From: Bacteroidota bacterium
Lineage (GTDB): Bacteria > Bacteroidota > Bacteroidia > Bacteroidales > VadinHA17
Assembly: GCA_015222065.1 (NCBI GenBank)
Contig: JADFUQ010000324.1
Location: forward strand, 1-10,011
DNA length: 10,011 nt
Direction of reading: 5' to 3'
The position numbers and the translations under genes are program-made. Position 1 is the stretch's first letter. Every line of letters begins with the position of its first letter. Below the pieces are notes generated by a model. It had not been told where the DNA came from. It worked only from the letters and a program-made list of their open reading frames with translations, and made no database searches. Positions 6,860 through 10,011 of this stretch are shown here, piece after piece.

Positions 6860-8150
6860 AATTTACATTGTTTTCAGAAGTTAATCTCACTGTTACAGCA
6901 TTTTTGTGAGCATGAAGGCCTTCTGTTTTTGCCATAATCTCAATTGTTTTTCCAATATTATTAATACCTTCTTTTGTTATTTTTTGAAACGTTATTTTTT
7001 TAGTAAAGCTGTCTAAATTTACACCGCTATAAGTTTTTGCGAAACCATTGGTTGGTAAAGTGTGATTTGTTCCTGAGGCATAATCACCGGCACTTTCGGG
7101 CGTATAATTTCCAATAAATACCGAACCTGCATTTATTATATTTTCTATATAAAAATCATTATTCTCTGTTACCAGAATTAAGTGCTCCGGGGCATATTCG
7201 TTAACTATATCAATGGTATCCTGCATATCGTTCATGTAAATAAATTTTGAGTTTGCAATTACCTCCCTGGCAATATCTTTTCTTGGTAATTCTTCAATTT
7301 GAATATTTAGCTGCTTTTCAATATTATTTAGGACATTAATATTGTTTGCAACACAAATTACCTGACTGTCTATTCCATGTTCGGCCTGAGAAAGCAAATC
7401 GGATGCAACAAATACAGGATTAGCAGATTTATCGGTAATAATCAGTAACTCCGAAGGACCGGCAGGCATGTCAATAGAAATCCCTTTGTTTAAAGCAAAC
7501 TGTTTTGCTATTGTTACATATTGATTACCAGGGCCAAAGATTTTATATACTTTCGGTACACTTTCAGTTCCAAAAGTTAATGCTCCTATGGCTTGTATTC
7601 CGCCAACTTTAAATAATTTTGTAATTTTTATTAAGCTTGCTGTGTATAGAATAGCCGGATTTATTTCCCCGTTTATATCAGGAGGGTTGCATAGGACTAT
7701 CTCTTTACAACCTGCAATTACAGCAGGAATAGCTAACATCAAAACAGTAGAAAACAAGGGAGCTGTTCCTCCGGGAATATAAATACCCACTTTTTCTATT
7801 CCACGGCTTTCTTGCCAGCACTCAACTCCCTGAGAGGTTTCAATTATTTTCTTTTCAATTGTTTGCGATTTATGAAACTTCTCAATGTTATTTTTCGCAA
7901 TATTTATCGCATCTTTTAAAGTTTCAGGAATTTTTTTCTCTGCATTGCTTATTTCTGCTTTACTTACTGCAATTTTTGATAGATCAACTTTGTCAAATTT
8001 TTTTGTATATCTGCGTAAAGCTTCATCCCCATTTAATTTAATATCGCTAAAAACCTCTTTTACAATACCTTCTAAATCATAGAATGATTTTGCCGGACGT
8101 TTTAAAATTCTTGTCCAGTCTTTTCTTTCCGGTTCTATAATAGTTTTCAT
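6837..8150 (-). CDS. hisD: Histidinol dehydrogenase
   Basis: Zinc-dependent, NAD-linked enzyme that oxidises histidinol twice to give histidine, the last step of the pathway. The 437-residue protein is full length. Expected zinc ligands are Gln255 and His258 (LLSQAEHG), Asp356 (SAGDYASG) and His415 (GLHAHKNAV); the catalytic pair Glu322-His323 is in YAPEHL. The PGGTAPLFSTVLM loop (126-138) and FGPGNQYV (205-212) are intact. These positions run four residues below the E. coli numbering, showing a collinear alignment. It is separated from hisG by a 115-nt gap with a strong inverted repeat and overlaps hisC by 23 nt. The ATG follows an A/T-rich stretch without a clear Shine-Dalgarno. Confidence 0.98.
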   Translation of the reverse strand: MKTIIEPERKDWTRILKRPAKSFYDLEGIVKEVFSDIKLNGDEALRRYTKKFDKVDLSKIAVSKAEISNAEKKIPETLKDAINIAKNNIEKFHKSQTIEKKIIETSQGVECWQESRGIEKVGIYIPGGTAPLFSTVLMLAIPAVIAGCKEIVLCNPPDINGEINPAILYTASLIKITKLFKVGGIQAIGALTFGTESVPKVYKIFGPGNQYVTIAKQFALNKGISIDMPAGPSELLIITDKSANPVFVASDLLSQAEHGIDSQVICVANNINVLNNIEKQLNIQIEELPRKDIAREVIANSKFIYMNDMQDTIDIVNEYAPEHLILVTENNDFYIENIINAGSVFIGNYTPESAGDYASGTNHTLPTNGFAKTYSGVNLDSFTKKITFQKITKEGINNIGKTIEIMAKTEGLHAHKNAVTVRLTSENNVNYGKSITR

Positions 8151-8189
8151 ATGTCTATAATTTATTTTTTAATGGTCATATGCAGCTCA

Positions 8190-8244
8190 CATGACAAAAT
8201 TTAATCATACCACTGTGTGCCAAAATAGATGAAATTTTGTCATG
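8190..8244 (-). promoter_or_regulatory. 13-bp perfect inverted repeat in the hisG-hisD gap, enclosing a 12-codon mini-ORF
   Basis: CATGACAAAATTT at 8190-8202 is exactly complementary to AAATTTTGTCATG at 8232-8244, with a 29-nt loop. In the his transcript this makes a 13-bp stem, plus three more pairs after one mismatch. No U-run follows it, so it is not a terminator. The upstream arm contains an ATG that opens a mini-ORF MTKFHLFWHTVV (8205-8243, 12 codons, two His) whose stop lies two bases before the downstream arm. Likely roles are an RNA processing or stability hairpin, a protein-binding site, or a translation-sensitive hairpin. The structure is certain, the role is not. Confidence 0.6.
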
Positions 8245-8265
8245 CTCTGTTCATTTCTTCATATT

Positions 8266-9135
8266 TCAAATTACCATTTTCTCAATCGGAATTACCAAAA
8301 TTCCTTCAGCACCTGCTTCTTTTAGTTTGTCAATTACTTCCCAGAACTTGCCTTTTTCTATTACAGAATGTAATGAACTCCAGCCTTCCTGTGCAAGAGG
8401 TAAAACTGTTGGACTTTTCAAAACCGGTAATATTGAACTTACCTGGTCAATTTTATCGTTTGGAACATTTAGCAGGATATATTTATTGTTTTTTGCACGT
8501 AAAACCGATTGTATTCTAAAAATTAGTTTCCTTAGTATTTTTTCTTTTTCAGAATCTAACTGAAGTGTTTTAGCAAGGCATGCTTCCGATTCAAGGATGG
8601 TGTAGGCTTCTACCAAACCATTTTTAAATAAAGTACTACCAGAGCTTACAATGTCACAAATTCCATTGGCAAGTCCCATGTTTGGAGCTATTTCAACTGA
8701 GCCTGAAATAACATGTAACCCGGCTTGTATATTCTTTTCTTTTAAGAAATTTCTTACAGTATTTGGATAGGAAGTAGCAATTTTTTTACCTTGAAAATAA
8801 TCTAAACCAACGCCCTCGAATTCTTTCGGAACAGCCAAAGAAACCCGGCATTTCGAGAAACCCAGTTTTTCGATTATTTCAACTTTTTTTTGTTTTTCTA
8901 TTAAGAGATTTTCTCCTACTATAGCAATGTCAATAACCCCATCTTCGAGATATTGAGGGATGTCTGAATTGCGCAGGTATAAAATTTCCAATGGAAAATC
9001 ACGTGCAATTGCTTTTAACTGGTCTTTACCATTGTCAATTGAAATACCGCAATCTTTTAGCAGTTTAACAGAGTCTTCGTTTAATCTTCCTGCTTTTTGG
9101 ACTGCAATTTTTAGTTTTACTTCTGATTTACTCAT
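8266..9135 (-). CDS. hisG: ATP phosphoribosyltransferase, long form with regulatory domain
   Basis: Catalyses the first, committed step: ATP plus PRPP gives phosphoribosyl-ATP. The 289-residue length and the C-terminal ACT-like domain (about 213-289, ending AGAEGILVIPIEKMVI) identify the long form, which is inhibited directly by histidine and does not need HisZ; no hisZ is seen in the window. The catalytic domain has LKIAVQKAGRL at the start and the PRPP loop DIVSSGSTL at 161-169. Translation from the ATG at 9133-9135 gives MSKSEVKLKIAVQ, a normal N-terminus. The bases around this ATG repeat a 13-nt word found in the upstream attenuator and are complementary to an element at 9155-9164, so initiation may be controlled by RNA structure in addition to attenuation. 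Confidence 0.98.
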   Translation of the reverse strand: MSKSEVKLKIAVQKAGRLNEDSVKLLKDCGISIDNGKDQLKAIARDFPLEILYLRNSDIPQYLEDGVIDIAIVGENLLIEKQKKVEIIEKLGFSKCRVSLAVPKEFEGVGLDYFQGKKIATSYPNTVRNFLKEKNIQAGLHVISGSVEIAPNMGLANGICDIVSSGSTLFKNGLVEAYTILESEACLAKTLQLDSEKEKILRKLIFRIQSVLRAKNNKYILLNVPNDKIDQVSSILPVLKSPTVLPLAQEGWSSLHSVIEKGKFWEVIDKLKEAGAEGILVIPIEKMVI

Positions 9136-9153
9136 TTATTGTTTTCGTTATGC

Positions 9154-9164
9154 CTGAGTAAATC
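9154..9164 (-). promoter_or_regulatory. Leader element complementary to both the terminator loop and the hisG start
   Basis: On the minus strand this segment reads GATTTACTCAG. It can form 11 pairs with the terminator hairpin's 3' stem and loop (9188-9198), or 10 pairs with the hisG start region (9125-9134), covering two bases of the AUG and codons 2-4. The two partners share the identical 13-nt word TGAGTAAATCAGA. The pairings are mutually exclusive, suggesting a switch that hides or frees the hisG start. The complementarity is seen directly; the switching is inferred. Confidence 0.55.
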
Positions 9165-9176
9165 TTATGGAAAGAA

Positions 9177-9207
9177 AAATCCCATCTGATTTACTCAGAC
9201 GGGATTT
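9177..9207 (-). terminator. his attenuator: intrinsic terminator in the leader
   Basis: In the transcript AAATCCCGTCTGA pairs with TCAGATGGGATTT in an unbroken 13-bp stem with one G-U pair and a 5-nt loop, followed by an interrupted U-run (TTTTTCTTT, including the stem end). It lies 29 nt after the leader-peptide stop and about 40 nt before hisG. It is placed to stop transcription when the leader peptide is translated without stalling. Confidence 0.88.
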
Positions 9208-9236
9208 GTAATATTATTTGCAATTTACATACAACA

Positions 9237-9296
9237 TCACCTTCTCGCCTGATAGCAAGTAAAATGATGTACATGATGTAATTGCATAAATTTCAT
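9237..9296 (-). CDS. hisL: his operon leader peptide
   Basis: A 19-codon ORF encoding MKFMQLHHVHHFTCYQARR, with four His codons out of five consecutive codons 7-11 (HHVHH). It begins 17 nt after the promoter -7 element and ends 29 nt before the terminator, the layout of ribosome-mediated his attenuators such as hisL of enterobacteria, although the protein sequence is unlike the enterobacterial run of seven His. Histidine shortage would stall the ribosome at codons 7-8 and leave the antiterminator segment at 9246-9252 free. Completion of the peptide would cover that segment and let the terminator form. An alternative ATG at codon 4 would keep all His codons. The symbol is used by analogy. Confidence 0.85.
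   Translation of the reverse strand: MKFMQLHHVHHFTCYQARR
9246..9252 (-). promoter_or_regulatory. Antiterminator segment within the leader ORF
   Basis: TCAGGCG, spanning the last base of codon 15 and all of codons 16-17 of the leader ORF, pairs with CGTCTGA (9195-9201) in the 5' arm of the terminator: seven pairs with one G-U, then after one mismatch two more pairs (9243-9244 with 9203-9204). This would block the terminator. The segment is free if a ribosome stalls at the first His codons and covered if the ribosome reaches the stop codon. Confidence 0.65.
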
Positions 9297-9313
9297 TTCT
9301 GTTTTATTTCCGG

Positions 9314-9344
9314 CAAAGGTACTAAACTTTTATATTTCTACAAA
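9314..9344 (-). promoter_or_regulatory. his operon promoter, Bacteroidota type
   Basis: On the minus strand TTTG (9341-9344) is followed after 19 nt by TACCTTTG (9314-9321), matching the Bacteroidota primary sigma consensus of a -33 TTTG and a -7 TAnnTTTG. Transcription would start near 9305-9309, leaving only about 10 nt before the leader-peptide ATG at 9296. The -33 element lies about 24 nt past the stop of the upstream acetyltransferase gene. Confidence 0.85.
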
Positions 9345-9367
9345 TAAATTTCTAAAATAATTTTGAA

Positions 9368-10011
9368 CTAACTTTTCCAAAATTTCTTAACTTGTCTTGC
9401 AATTTTTCCCTTTATCTTCTTGTAGGATGGAGGCGGTCCTGTTCTTACCTCTTTATCATCAATATATAACGCATCAGAAATTCCCCATTCCAGCAGGACT
9501 TCTCTGTCAAATGTATTTATCTCTTTAAATATTACTTTATCTCCAAATTCTGATGCAGCTCTTTTTGCTCTTTCAAAGACAATATTTTGAGCAGTACACC
9601 ATCCGTTTATAAATCCTGTTACAGTTACCTTGTCAGGGATCTTCTCCGGTTTTTTCTTTTGTTTGATCCATTTTGGCGGAATTGAATCATCTGCAAATGG
9701 TTTCCATAAAAGGACAGGCCCGAGAAAACCTTGTTTATCCGCCTTAGTGTATCCATGCTTTTTATACCATGCTGCCTTCATCCAGAATGGCAGAGGAACT
9801 CCCCAGGCCACTATGCCCTTTGCTCCCCTGTCTTTTACATCATTCTCAGCTGCCTGGAGCAATGCCTTCCCCATCCCTTTTTTCTGAAAGTTCCCTCGTC
9901 CCTTTTTATATCCATGAACCCAAATACAATTGATGAAATACAGATCTTTTCCATCTGCAGAAGAGTACTCAATAGGGATGTACTGAATCATACCCCCAAC
10001 TTTGCCATTAT
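9368..10011 (-). CDS. GNAT acetyltransferase with YoaP-like C-terminal domain (5' end outside window)
   Basis: The frame stays open from an internal ATG at 9991 to the window edge (preceding residues NGKVGG), and GNAT strands normally lie upstream of this point, so the true start is outside. The visible part begins in the middle of the GNAT fold with MIQYIPIEYS, then the acetyl-CoA loop QKKGMGKALL (36-45 counted from that Met). From about residue 120 a second domain, VTVTGFINGWCTAQN to the SDALYIDDKEVRTGPPPSYKKIKGKI stretch, resembles the thioredoxin-like YoaP domain found C-terminal to GNAT domains. Only one Cys remains in its WCTAQN motif, so a two-Cys redox role is unlikely. Substrate unknown. 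It precedes the his promoter on the same strand with no visible terminator, so some readthrough into the his leader is possible. Confidence 0.75.
   Translation of the reverse strand, partial: NGKVGGMIQYIPIEYSSADGKDLYFINCIWVHGYKKGRGNFQKKGMGKALLQAAENDVKDRGAKGIVAWGVPLPFWMKAAWYKKHGYTKADKQGFLGPVLLWKPFADDSIPPKWIKQKKKPEKIPDKVTVTGFINGWCTAQNIVFERAKRAASEFGDKVIFKEINTFDREVLLEWGISDALYIDDKEVRTGPPPSYKKIKGKIARQVKKFWKS

Noticed and set aside
8205..8226. TGGCAC sequence in the hisG-hisD gap as a possible sigma-54 promoter
   Set aside because: The required GC at -12 with correct spacing is missing, and Bacteroidota generally do not depend on such promoters for his genes.

Overview
The window carries a complete histidine biosynthesis operon on the minus strand, read from right to left in the order hisG-hisD-hisC-hisB-hisH-hisA-hisF-hisIE, with one acetyltransferase-type gene on each side. 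The sequence is AT-rich. The operon promoter matches the Bacteroidota consensus (TTTG, 19 nt, TAnnTTTG), hisB is a fused phosphatase-dehydratase, and starts are preceded by A-rich stretches rather than strong Shine-Dalgarno sequences. Together these point to a member of the Bacteroidota, probably a marine or sediment Bacteroidales/Marinilabiliales relative. That placement is inference.

Right edge (9368-10011): the 3' part of a GNAT acetyltransferase with a YoaP-like C-terminal domain, cut by the window end. The his control region (about 9136-9345) follows. It has a promoter, a 19-residue leader peptide with four His codons (MKFMQLHHVHHFTCYQARR), a 13-bp intrinsic terminator and a candidate antiterminator, which is the full layout of a ribosome-mediated attenuator. 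A further element between terminator and hisG is complementary both to the terminator loop and to the hisG start codon region, so translation of hisG may also be switched.

Operon body (1366-9135): hisG is the long, self-regulated form. hisD, hisC and hisB overlap end to end, as do hisA and hisF. Three longer gaps break this compact layout. One is 115 nt between hisG and hisD, with a perfect 13-bp inverted repeat around a 12-codon mini-ORF. One is 315 nt between hisB and hisH, with inverted arrays of 8-nt phased repeats. One is 356 nt between hisH and hisA, made of a pyrimidine-rich (on +), 7-nt phased degenerate repeat tract. The eight his genes supply all ten steps from PRPP and ATP to histidine.

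Left edge (1-1365): a double-GNAT-fold protein of unknown substrate downstream of hisIE, then a 49-nt array of 7-nt phased repeats. No CRISPR, transposase, tRNA or rRNA is visible. The unusual material is the two-layer leader switch and the family of 7- and 8-nt phased intergenic repeats placed inside an essential-type operon.
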